From the NCBI GenBank assembly GCA_938039795.1, contig CALHWU010000194.1, forward strand, positions 1-15,907: a stretch of 15,907 nucleotides of DNA, given 5' to 3'. Position numbers and translations under genes: made by a program. The notes beneath the pieces were generated by a model. It did no database searches, was not told where the DNA came from, and saw only the letters and a program-made list of their open reading frames with translations. The DNA comes from an uncultured Muribaculaceae bacterium. GTDB lineage: Bacteria > Bacteroidota > Bacteroidia > Bacteroidales > Muribaculaceae. The number at the start of each line of letters is the position of its first letter. The stretch's first letter is position 1. Below, in pieces: positions 1-7,448 of this stretch.

Positions 1-1139
1 TCAAACGGTATCTCGCCCATGATACACTTGACAAGTGTGGATTTGCCTTCGCCGTTTTTGCCGACGAACGCCACCTTATCGCCGCGTTTCAGAGTGAAAG
101 TGGCGCCCTCGAACACCTTGTGATCGCCGTAGCTTTTGCCTACATTGTCGAGTATCAGCGGATAGTCGCCCGAGCGCGGCGCAGGCGGAAATTTCAGATT
201 GAGCCGGGAGGTGTCGACTTCGTCAACCTCGATACGCTCTATCTTGGCAAGCTGCTTGATGCGGCTCTGCACCTGTACGCTTTTGGTAGCCTTGTATCGG
301 AAGCGTTCGATGAAATCCTCCGTATCCTGAATCTGCTTCTGCTGGTTCTGATATGCGCGCATCTGCTGCTCGACGCGCTCTTTGCGGAGCTCCACGAAAC
401 GGGAATAATTGACGGCATAGTCGTAGATGTGGCCGAGCGAGATCTCGATAGTGCGGTTGGTGACGTTGTCGATGAACGCGCGGTCGTGGCTGACCAGCAC
501 CACCGCCTTGGCTTTGCTGACCATGAACTGTTCGAGCCATTGTATCGACTCTATGTCGAGATGGTTGGTAGGCTCGTCGAGCAGCAGCACGTCGGGGCGA
601 CGCAGAAGCAGTTTCGCCAGCTCGATGCGCATGCGCCAGCCGCCGCTGAATTCAGATGTCGGACGGCTGAAATCGCTGCGGTCGAAACCGAGACCCATGA
701 GAGTCTTCTCCATCTCCGCCTCCATGTTTTCGCTCTCCTCCATGGCTATCAGTTCCGACAGCGATGTCATGTCGTCGATAAGTTGGTGATAGTCGGCCGA
801 TTCATAGTCGGTGCGCGATGCCAGTTCCTGATTCATTCTATCGAGCCGCGCATGAAGTTCGTCGACTGCAGCGAACGCCTTTCTCACTTCTTCTGCCACT
901 GTCAGAGTGTCCGAAATCTCCATCTGCTGCGGGAGATAGCCTATGGTGACATCTTGCGCCACCGCCACTGTGCCTGATGTCGGTTTCTGCAGTCCGGCTA
1001 TGATTTTGAGCATGGTCGATTTGCCGGCGCCGTTTTTGCCCACGAGGGCGATGCGGTCGCGCCGGTTGATGACGTAGCTTATATTGTCGAGCAGCGTCTT
1101 GGCGCTGAACTCAACGCTGAGGTTTTGTATGGAGATCAT
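1..1139 (-). CDS. ABC-F family ATPase, YheS/Uup-like (partial, C-terminus beyond the left edge)
   Basis: Soluble duplicated-ATPase protein of the ABC-F family. These proteins bind the ribosomal E site and act on stalled or antibiotic-bound ribosomes; they are not transporters. About 379 residues are visible. The first nucleotide-binding domain has a Walker A GKNGAGKST (34-42), an atypical signature FSGGW (164-168) as in YheS-type members, Walker B LLLDEP followed by TNHLD (185-194), and switch histidine H218. A charged, Gln-rich linker follows (about 240-310), corresponding to the segment that reaches toward the P-site tRNA. The second domain starts with Walker A GKNGEGKST (360-368) before the window ends. 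There is no membrane segment. The ATG at 1139 gives the usual ABC-F N-terminus (MISIQNLSVEF). Housekeeping and antibiotic-resistance ABC-F proteins cannot be separated from this fragment. No separate promoter is visible between this start and the tRNA-Glu terminator 27 bases upstream. Confidence 0.93.
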   Translation of the reverse strand, partial: MISIQNLSVEFSAKTLLDNISYVINRRDRIALVGKNGAGKSTMLKIIAGLQKPTSGTVAVAQDVTIGYLPQQMEISDTLTVAEEVRKAFAAVDELHARLDRMNQELASRTDYESADYHQLIDDMTSLSELIAMEESENMEAEMEKTLMGLGFDRSDFSRPTSEFSGGWRMRIELAKLLLRRPDVLLLDEPTNHLDIESIQWLEQFMVSKAKAVVLVSHDRAFIDNVTNRTIEISLGHIYDYAVNYSRFVELRKERVEQQMRAYQNQQKQIQDTEDFIERFRYKATKSVQVQSRIKQLAKIERIEVDEVDTSRLNLKFPPAPRSGDYPLILDNVGKSYGDHKVFEGATFTLKRGDKVAFVGKNGEGKSTLVKCIMGEIPF

Positions 1140-1166
1140 GTAAGGATCAGGTTGCGGGGGAGTCGT

Positions 1167-1204
1167 AAAAAATGAAGCCGGTCTTCGTGAAGAAGGCCGG
1201 CTTC
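1167..1204 (-). terminator. Intrinsic terminator after tRNA-Glu
   Basis: A 13-bp stem pairs 1174-1186 with 1192-1204, with one G-T wobble and a 5-base loop. On the minus strand it is followed at once by a run of six T (1167-1172). It begins 12 bases after the tRNA discriminator base and ends 27 bases before the ABC-F start codon. It should end the tRNA transcript, and could attenuate read-through into the ABC-F gene. Confidence 0.85.
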
Positions 1205-1216
1205 TGATTGGGTGAG

Positions 1217-1289
1217 TAGTGAATCCGGGAATCGAACCCGGGTCTCCACCGTGAGAGGGTGGCGTGCTAGGCCACTACACTAAATCACC
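1217..1289 (-). tRNA. tRNA-Glu (anticodon CUC)
   Basis: The 73-nt cloverleaf folds fully on the minus strand. The D stem is GTGT/GCAC, the anticodon stem CCACC/GGTGG with loop CTCTCAC (anticodon CTC, decoding GAG), the variable region has four bases, and the T arm is CCGGG-TTCGATT-CCCGG. The acceptor stem GGTGATT/ATTCACT pairs except for a T-T mismatch at 6:67 and a G-T pair at 1:72. The discriminator base is A. The next bases are CTC, so CCA must be added after transcription. It is a single tRNA gene with its own promoter and terminator, not part of an rRNA or tRNA cluster in this window. Confidence 0.95.
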
Positions 1290-1320
1290 ATTTTTTGTCA
1301 GTCTCTCTCGATTGACACTG

Positions 1321-1352
1321 CAAAATTACGCCATAGTTTTGAATTGACCAAA
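1321..1352 (-). promoter_or_regulatory. Bacteroidetes-type promoter for tRNA-Glu
   Basis: On the minus strand, TTTG (1352-1349) is followed after exactly 20 bases by TAATTTTG (1328-1321). This matches the published Bacteroides consensus of TTTG at -33 and TAnnTTTG at -7. Transcription should start near 1314-1316, roughly 25 bases before the mature tRNA 5' end. Confidence 0.85.
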
Positions 1353-1414
1353 TTTTTTAGCGGTTTTTTTGCAGAAAAATGTGTGATTGATTTCTGTAGC
1401 TGATGCAACAGGCT

Positions 1415-2077
1415 TTATAGCAGTGTTATATCGCCGAAAAATTCCGGGCGGTGGAAGTCGGGCTGCGGCGTGTCAATGGGCGCCCAGCTCAGATAGTGGG
1501 GTTCGGACGTGGCGTCAGCACACTTGTAGAAGTTGGCCCGCATCGTCACCGGCTTGCCCGGCTCGTAGGTCACTCCGATAAGGCTGAGCGGTATCGCGGC
1601 GAGAAGATTCCACGAGAAGATACCCTGCAGTTCCTCAAACGGACGGGTGCCGCAGCTTGCGAGACGTCTGACGCTGTCGAGCTGCTGGTCAGAGAGCTTT
1701 TCGCCCGAATGGCGGTCCATGCGTCGGGCTGCGTGGATTGTGCCGATGCAGTTGAACTCGAAGTTGTAGTAAGGAGCTTCGCCGTGAGGCGCCACGAAAA
1801 ATTCCACGCAGGAATCCTGATAGACGTCGGAATTGTTCTTGTCGTTGACCGCACGCAGATAGTTGCAGCGGGTGAAGAAGTCGATGTATATCTGTGTGTC
1901 GGAGTGGGCGATTGTGAAGGCAGTAAGCGGCCGGTAGGGATACTGGTCCTTCCAGTTGAGGTTGTCGATGACCTGGCGCTCGCCTTTCTCGTCGAGGTAT
2001 TTCACGGCTTCGTCGAGGCTCATGGAGTCGAGCTCGGGCAGATAAGGGATGTCGAGATGTTTTCTGTTGTTCTGCAT
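1415..2077 (-). CDS. CBM9-like (carbohydrate-binding family 9-like) domain protein
   Basis: A 220-residue protein that is essentially one beta-rich domain resembling the CBM9-like proteins common in Bacteroidetes. Supporting features are an N-terminal segment leading into YPYRP (46-50), the strand IYIDFFTRCNYLRA (63-76), the acidic stretch DSCVEFFVAP (88-97), an aromatic strand YYNFEFNCIGTIH (103-115), and an ending HRPEFFGDITLL, which recalls the family's usual C-terminus. True CBM9 modules bind sugar chain ends with stacked aromatic residues. Ligand binding here is not shown. The N-terminus (MQNNRKHLDIPYLPELD) has no signal peptide or lipobox, so the product is predicted cytoplasmic, which is unusual for a carbohydrate-binding module. 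It follows the LysE-type gene by 22 bases with no promoter between them, so the two are probably cotranscribed. The family call is from remembered sequence patterns; the function is unknown. Confidence 0.75.
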   Translation of the reverse strand: MQNNRKHLDIPYLPELDSMSLDEAVKYLDEKGERQVIDNLNWKDQYPYRPLTAFTIAHSDTQIYIDFFTRCNYLRAVNDKNNSDVYQDSCVEFFVAPHGEAPYYNFEFNCIGTIHAARRMDRHSGEKLSDQQLDSVRRLASCGTRPFEELQGIFSWNLLAAIPLSLIGVTYEPGKPVTMRANFYKCADATSEPHYLSWAPIDTPQPDFHRPEFFGDITLL

Positions 2078-2099
2078 ATGTATGTGAGTGGATGAGTTA

Positions 2100-2741
2100 T
2101 TATTGAAAGAGTTCCTTGATGCCGAGGACGAAGCCCACCGACGCCATGATCAGCAGCAACACGGCTATGATGCGGTTGACAAGCCACATGGAGCGGACGT
2201 TGAAGTGGGCTCGCACTTTGTTGACAAAATATGTGATGAGAAACCACCATACTATGGCGCCGGCGATGATTCCGATATATCCGGCTATGTAATGGTAGAA
2301 CTTATACTCCGTGTCGAGGAAGTTGAAGCGCGCGAAAAGTCCGATGATGAAGAAGAGTATCAGCGGGTTGGAGAATGTGAAGAGAAATCCGGTGGCGAAG
2401 TCGCGCCAGTAGTTCGACGCCTGCGGCGCGGGAGTGCGCAGCTGTCGCGACGGGTTGTTGCGGAACAGATATATGCCGTATATGATAAGCACGAGGCTGC
2501 CTATGATCTGAAGCACATTCTGGTTTGACTCGATAAAATCGGTGACGAACGAAAGTCCCAGGCCGGTCAGCAGGCAGTAGATGAGATCTGACAGCGAGGC
2601 CCCTATGCCTGTGACGAATGCTGGCATGCGTCCCTTGTTGAGCGTCCGCTGAATGACGAGCATGCCGATAGGACCCATCGGGGCCGAGATGAGTGCGCCG
2701 ATGAGTATGCCGGTAATGATTATGTTGACTATGCTCTCCAT
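2100..2741 (-). CDS. LysE/RhtB-family inner-membrane exporter
   Basis: A 213-residue, strongly hydrophobic protein with about six predicted membrane segments. Family members export amino acids or related metabolites using ion gradients; the substrate cannot be told from sequence. The N-terminus (MESIVNIIITGILIGALISA) is followed by the family hallmark PMGPIGMLVIQRTLNKGR (21-38) and then GIGASLSDLIYCLLTGLGL (45-63), matching the conserved LysE pattern G(A)x(L)xD. A second half with FLFTFSNPLILFFIIGLF (a typical NP motif in the fourth helix region) completes the fold. I chose the ATG at 2741 over an upstream ATG at 2795: the extra 18 residues are hydrophilic and unlike the family, and 2795 lies only a few bases from the predicted transcription start. 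It is first in a two-gene unit with the CBM9-like gene. Confidence 0.88.
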   Translation of the reverse strand: MESIVNIIITGILIGALISAPMGPIGMLVIQRTLNKGRMPAFVTGIGASLSDLIYCLLTGLGLSFVTDFIESNQNVLQIIGSLVLIIYGIYLFRNNPSRQLRTPAPQASNYWRDFATGFLFTFSNPLILFFIIGLFARFNFLDTEYKFYHYIAGYIGIIAGAIVWWFLITYFVNKVRAHFNVRSMWLVNRIIAVLLLIMASVGFVLGIKELFQ

Positions 2742-2805
2742 CGTCAGGTGGCTTGTGGCGCGATGACTGGCCGTCAGATGCCGGCAATGCGCCAAAACTC
2801 CCTTA

Positions 2806-2837
2806 CAAAGTTACAATACTCTGCCTTAAATAGCAAA
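2806..2837 (-). promoter_or_regulatory. Bacteroidetes-type promoter for the LysE/CBM9-like unit
   Basis: On the minus strand, TTTG (2837-2834) lies exactly 20 bases before TAACTTTG (2813-2806), a full match to the Bacteroides -33/-7 consensus. The expected start is near 2800, giving a leader of about 58 bases to the ATG at 2741. The -33 element lies 33 bases past the stop codon of the large upstream ATPase gene, and I see no intrinsic terminator in that gap. Confidence 0.85.
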
Positions 2838-2870
2838 TCTTTTTCCGACAGGGATGGAGAGGCGGTGGGT

Positions 2871-5800
2871 TCAGATTCCCGCTATGTCGGCAAGCAGAAG
2901 CGATGCGCGCCTGACTGTATCCGACGGATGCTTCATGCGGCGGTACTCGCTGAATGCGTTTTCACATTGATGACGGATTTTGCCGGACTTGTCGGAGTGA
3001 ATATATATCTCATGCCATTCATCGACTGTCTCGGTGTTGTCAAAGAGATCGAGAAATCCTTCAAGCACTCTGTCATCCGCTTTGTTTGCAACCACTTTCT
3101 TGATCAGCTCGCGGATACGGAAAACCAGTGCGTACACATGATCGCCATGAAGGGCGCCGGCCCGCGGAAAAGCGGTCTCGATCACCCGGTAGTCAGATGC
3201 GTCACGGCACATTCTTATCAGGAAATAATACCCGGTGTCATTGACCGTAAGGCCGCTGTTGGCGATGATTTCCGCTACGGTGTCAATCGGGAGTCCCGTA
3301 AGTGTGAGGGCTCTGATATGGTATGAATGGGTTATGCCCGGTATGATGTCCATCACGCGGCGCCGGGTGTCGAGATGCATTATGTTGCTGAGCAGTTCGA
3401 TGGCTGAGGAGGTGTCAGGAATCGAATTGAGGAGTGTGAAATAGTAGGCGAGCGAACGGTGAACTTTAGTAGAGCGGGTCGTCTCGTATTGCTCGATATA
3501 TGCCTCCGCCTGCCTGTAGGTCATTTTTCCGGCTGTGATCCGGGCGCAGACATCGGAGATTACCGAATAGGGATAGACGATATTGCGTATGTCGATACCA
3601 AGCGGTTCAAGTTTGGGAAGAAGCCGCAGACGCGATTCATTGTAAACCGTGACGTGATTTTCGGCGACAAGCTCTATAAAACTCTTCATCCGTGCTCGGG
3701 CGTCATCGGCACCATGACTGATACCGTCGGCAAGAGCATCGAGTGTGATCTCTATGATTTTCGGATGTATCCCGCCGCCTTTGACAAGTCCGGTTATGAA
3801 TTCCAACAGACTCGTCTCGCGCGGGTTCCAGAGAGTGCCTTCCTCTTTCATCGGATAGATGCCTGTGGTCAGCAGCTCGTTGTATGACAGATGTTTGCCG
3901 TGTCCGTCCATTACGCGGAAAAGCATGGCGGTGCCGCGGGCGGCTCCATTGGGGTAATTGCAGATGCATCCGTCGAGAAGGGCATTGCGTTCAGTACTTC
4001 CGACCGGCATTTCCTGCACCTGTCGTTTCAGAAGGGCATTGCGCAGAAAATCGTTCTCCCTGATCTCGAGTCCGGCCTCCTTAAGCCGCCGGAGGAACTT
4101 CTGTACGTCGGCGAACGCAGGGCACATAGCCTTGTTCTTGATCAGCTCGTTGACGATATTCAGGTCGCGATGGGTGAGTATCGGCTCGCCCCCGTTTTTC
4201 TCCTGCTCAATGAGAGTCTCGATGAGCGTCCACGTCTCGCGGGTCTGTTCAGGTGTCGCGGCAGCGGCTATCAGATATGAAAGGCAGAGCGGGGAGGTGG
4301 CCAGAAGGTGTTGCTCGTAGGATGTGAGTATTTCGGATGCGTCTCCAAACAGCAGCCACCGGCATTCGTCATATCCGGGGGCATGTTTCATCACTGCGCC
4401 GAGAGTCCATACCGGACGCTGCTGCTCCTCGCTGCGATGACGCTTCATGAGCTGGCAGAGGCGCCGGAACTCCTCCTGGCGGCGTTTTCTCTTGTCCTGA
4501 GGCGTCATGGTGTGCCAGTCGCGTGTCGGGCGGTTAAAACTGTAATTGTAGAGAATCCCCATGACATACGGATCGGTCGTGTCGTAGATGCTCTGCCCCT
4601 CGTCAAGGAGGCCGGCCGAGCGGTAGAGCACCTCGCATTCGGCGATATCCTTGTCAGATCTGGCACGCGTCAGCAGTGCGTTCATCACCTTGTCGTCGAG
4701 GCGTGTGGAGGCAGTGGCCTCCTGTTCCATATAGTTGTCGATGTAGCCTTTGGCCTCGGGAAACGCGGTCGCGCTTTCGATGACTCTCCTGAGCGTGAAC
4801 GAGTCGGCAAGTTCGGGCGGCAGCGACTCATAGGCGTCGAGGACGTCGGGCTGCGTCATGCGGTCGAGCAGCAGGTTGAGTGTCAGGCGTTTCTTGTGAA
4901 AGAGAGAGTTGAGTATGTCGGACTGTCCGGCATCTATGCACGACATGTCGCGATGCAGTGTGAGAAGATCTTTCTTCTCGAGCCGGTCGGCGACAGCCTT
5001 CCAGTCGGATGCGAGAGTGATGCCGAACCAGATTTCTCCTTCGCATGCAAACATCAGCCGGCCGGTCAATGCGACTGCGGCGGCAACACTTTTTACCGCT
5101 TCGAAAAGCATCGACAGGTCATCCAGGCTCCCGGCTTTAGGCAGAACTCTGTGGACGCACTCTTTCAGAAGGTGCCGGATATACCCGGGAGTGTCATTCA
5201 GAATCTGACTGTCGGGATCGGTGGCAACGCCATCTGCGTTCAGGCTGTCTGAAATATCATCGTCAAGGCTGATAAAGTCAAAATCGTCATCAGAGGTTTC
5301 CTCCTCAACGGTTTCACGTGACGCGATCGCCCTGAGATTTATACGGGCCCAGTCGAGCCAGTTGATGTCTCTTATGACATTGACGCCATCCTGAAAAGTG
5401 ACGATTTCCAGGACCGCACTGATAAGGGATTTTGAGAAGGAATTCATCACTGAGCTTCGTATCAGCCCCGACGCGTCGAAGATTTCATCGCGCACGGCTG
5501 AAGCCAGTCCGTTGGCATGTTCGAACAGCAGGAGGGCTCCGAGCACTTCCGGATTGGGTCGCCTGCGATAGAGTCCGGTTATTATCCGGTGGCGTTCGGC
5601 AGTATCAAGACTTTTGTCGTTGGCCGTATGCATGGCTATATGGCGCAGCCAGCAGTTCACCCAGTCATAACCTTCAGGGGCCATCGGGCCTATCGGTTCG
5701 GATAGGCCGCAGACTTTTTCCAGAGGGAGAAGCCGGTCGGTGATTTTGGCAATGAGTTTCCCCGAAAGCGCATCACCCTGTTCAAGCGAGCTCAGGCGCA

Positions 5801-7397
5801 CGACAAGTTTCGAGAGGCTCATGAACTGTGAGTCACTGTGCCGCTTCAGTATGTAATTCGCTATTCGGGCCACGGCACAGTTTTCGGCCGCCTCCGCCGG
5901 CAGGACAGTACCTGTGCGTGGCATGACGCCCGATATTTCGTAGTTGAACAGATCTTCGACGAAAACGTCCTCCACGTGGAATTCGTAATGGCCTACGGCC
6001 GTCTCCTCCATATGGAAAAAAGCCGGCATCTCCAGCAAGGCTCTTTTGATTTCGGCGGCAGAAATGTCAGTTGCGACTGCCGATTTGTCGTAGGCGCCGT
6101 TGATGAAGTCGACCAGTCGGTCGAAATCGCCGCGATGACGGCGTTTCCATATCCACAAAGTCTTCACTGCGTCGATAATCACCTTGCGGAGCATGGAGCC
6201 TTCACCCGACATAAGGCCGTTGTAGATATTGCGCATCCGATACATGTCGACAAACAGCGATCCGAGCGGTTTTCCGTCGCGTACCGGGGTGGTGGACGAG
6301 AGCAGATTCAGCGATCTGAGATATAGGATGATCGCCTTGAGTTCCTCGCCGCTCAAAGGCCGGATATGGATGTTTCTGATCTCCTTGTGCCAGGGCTCGG
6401 CATTGCAATCAATCTCCTTGACAAGGCGGTTGAAGTCAGATGTGGCGGTAGCTATGACATGGATATGCCTGACGTCGTTTTCACGATTGTCAAAGGCATA
6501 CTGGCATATTTCGAACAGTTTCAGCTGCAGCTCACGGTGGCGTGACGGATCTTTGGTGAGCAATTCGTCGATCTCATCGATGAAAAGCAGGTGAGTCCCC
6601 TCTTTTCCGAATTGTCCGGCGGGATTTATTCCCGTCAGCAGATCGGGAGCGCTGAGATCGGTGCCGCGGAGAAAATGGATTGTCGTCGACTCTTCGTCGG
6701 CCTGCTGCATCATGTTGATCACCGCTCTTGTCTTGCCGGCCAGCGAGGTGCCGGTGATGATCGTGAGCGTCGCGAGCGAGCCGTTGTGCAGGCATTGGGC
6801 GAGTTCCTTGTCGATCTCCCTGCGTATATAGGGCATGCCGTGGCTGCGGCGGTAAAGTTTCTGGCGCGACGAGAGCATCCGTCCGTAATCGAGCTCTGAC
6901 GGCCGTAAGGGCACGAGGGAGCTGTCGCGGAGCTGCCGACGGATTTTCCTGACAGTCTTTTCAAGCGTCGCAGTGTCGCTCGCTGTTTCGGTTTCGTAAT
7001 ACTGGATCTTGCCGCGGTGCAGATGCTGCCGGTCGAATTCTTCCCACGTCAGGCTGCCGCTCTCGAGCATCAGCCCCCGGGCATGGACGACGAAGATGAA
7101 GTGATGGGTGAAGTCGGAGTGCTCCACGGCATTCTCGAACTCTTCGACGGTCTTCTCTCCGATGCGGTCGCCGGCGAGCAGCATGAAGGCGCTGTGAGTG
7201 TCGGCCTCGGCGTTTATGGCTGCCTGCGAGTCCTCGCCGCCGCGTATGTACATCTTTCCGTCCTTGTCGTGGAGATGGGCTTTGATTTCGAGAGACGCGC
7301 TGTTCTCCTCTTCAAGCACGCGCTCTATGAGTTCGCGCTCGGCGGTGTGTTTGAGCGAGGATGCGAGAAAAACGGTAATGCAGCGTTTGTTTGCCAT
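2871..7397 (-). CDS. Large STAND/NLR-like P-loop ATPase with DUF4062/TIR-like N-terminus
   Basis: A 1508-residue predicted soluble protein. Residues 5-155 look like a Rossmann-like DUF4062/TIR-type domain: strand ITVFLASSL (7-15), then an ER-containing helix (20-30), strand SAFMLLAGDRIG (69-80) followed by TVEEFENA (83-90), and strand FTHHFIFVVHARG. Residues 205-350 form a P-loop NTPase with Walker A GTSLAGKT (216-223), Walker B LLFIDEIDE (270-278), a sensor-1-like VIATATSD (314-321) and RPLSGEEL (346-353). Residues 440-490 could be a winged helix. The remaining roughly 1000 residues are mostly amphipathic helices, with PPR/TPR-like character toward the C-terminus and an acidic linker at 697-722. 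This effector-NTPase-helical-repeat plan is that of STAND proteins, including Avs-type phage sensors and NLRs, which oligomerise on ligand binding. Start: the ATG at 7397 precedes the first strand directly. It follows rodA by 51 bases without a visible promoter. Domain names are my inference; ATPase is well supported, defence function is not. Confidence 0.8.
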   Translation of the reverse strand: MANKRCITVFLASSLKHTAERELIERVLEEENSASLEIKAHLHDKDGKMYIRGGEDSQAAINAEADTHSAFMLLAGDRIGEKTVEEFENAVEHSDFTHHFIFVVHARGLMLESGSLTWEEFDRQHLHRGKIQYYETETASDTATLEKTVRKIRRQLRDSSLVPLRPSELDYGRMLSSRQKLYRRSHGMPYIRREIDKELAQCLHNGSLATLTIITGTSLAGKTRAVINMMQQADEESTTIHFLRGTDLSAPDLLTGINPAGQFGKEGTHLLFIDEIDELLTKDPSRHRELQLKLFEICQYAFDNRENDVRHIHVIATATSDFNRLVKEIDCNAEPWHKEIRNIHIRPLSGEELKAIILYLRSLNLLSSTTPVRDGKPLGSLFVDMYRMRNIYNGLMSGEGSMLRKVIIDAVKTLWIWKRRHRGDFDRLVDFINGAYDKSAVATDISAAEIKRALLEMPAFFHMEETAVGHYEFHVEDVFVEDLFNYEISGVMPRTGTVLPAEAAENCAVARIANYILKRHSDSQFMSLSKLVVRLSSLEQGDALSGKLIAKITDRLLPLEKVCGLSEPIGPMAPEGYDWVNCWLRHIAMHTANDKSLDTAERHRIITGLYRRRPNPEVLGALLLFEHANGLASAVRDEIFDASGLIRSSVMNSFSKSLISAVLEIVTFQDGVNVIRDINWLDWARINLRAIASRETVEEETSDDDFDFISLDDDISDSLNADGVATDPDSQILNDTPGYIRHLLKECVHRVLPKAGSLDDLSMLFEAVKSVAAAVALTGRLMFACEGEIWFGITLASDWKAVADRLEKKDLLTLHRDMSCIDAGQSDILNSLFHKKRLTLNLLLDRMTQPDVLDAYESLPPELADSFTLRRVIESATAFPEAKGYIDNYMEQEATASTRLDDKVMNALLTRARSDKDIAECEVLYRSAGLLDEGQSIYDTTDPYVMGILYNYSFNRPTRDWHTMTPQDKRKRRQEEFRRLCQLMKRHRSEEQQRPVWTLGAVMKHAPGYDECRWLLFGDASEILTSYEQHLLATSPLCLSYLIAAAATPEQTRETWTLIETLIEQEKNGGEPILTHRDLNIVNELIKNKAMCPAFADVQKFLRRLKEAGLEIRENDFLRNALLKRQVQEMPVGSTERNALLDGCICNYPNGAARGTAMLFRVMDGHGKHLSYNELLTTGIYPMKEEGTLWNPRETSLLEFITGLVKGGGIHPKIIEITLDALADGISHGADDARARMKSFIELVAENHVTVYNESRLRLLPKLEPLGIDIRNIVYPYSVISDVCARITAGKMTYRQAEAYIEQYETTRSTKVHRSLAYYFTLLNSIPDTSSAIELLSNIMHLDTRRRVMDIIPGITHSYHIRALTLTGLPIDTVAEIIANSGLTVNDTGYYFLIRMCRDASDYRVIETAFPRAGALHGDHVYALVFRIRELIKKVVANKADDRVLEGFLDLFDNTETVDEWHEIYIHSDKSGKIRHQCENAFSEYRRMKHPSDTVRRASLLLADIAGI

Positions 7398-7448
7398 GGT
7401 TTTGAGATTTAAGACTGTAAGCGAAAGGGGGCTCTGCGAGCCGGCGGG

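Noticed and set aside
120..977. Long plus-strand open frame opposite the ABC-F gene
   Set aside because: It lies antisense to an ABC-F gene whose motifs are unmistakable. Its translation has no recognisable domain, and its length follows from the codon bias of the real gene.
1370..1414. Terminator after the CBM9-like gene
   Set aside because: Only a 4-bp stem (CTGT/ACAG) can be drawn. The nearby T and A runs are not preceded by a strong stem, so I do not call one.
2742..2795. Longer LysE-family start at the ATG at 2795
   Set aside because: The added residues are His/Arg-rich and unlike the family N-terminus, and the ATG would lie only a few bases from the predicted transcription start.
4308..5252. 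314-codon plus-strand open frame inside the large ATPase gene
   Set aside because: It is antisense to a continuous 1508-codon reading frame, has no promoter or family resemblance, and its translation is typical of a reverse-frame shadow.
7430..7442. Hairpin after rodA (GGCTC-GCA-GAGCC) as an intrinsic terminator
   Set aside because: The stem is only 5 bp and is not followed by a T run on the minus strand, so it is unlikely to stop transcription by itself.
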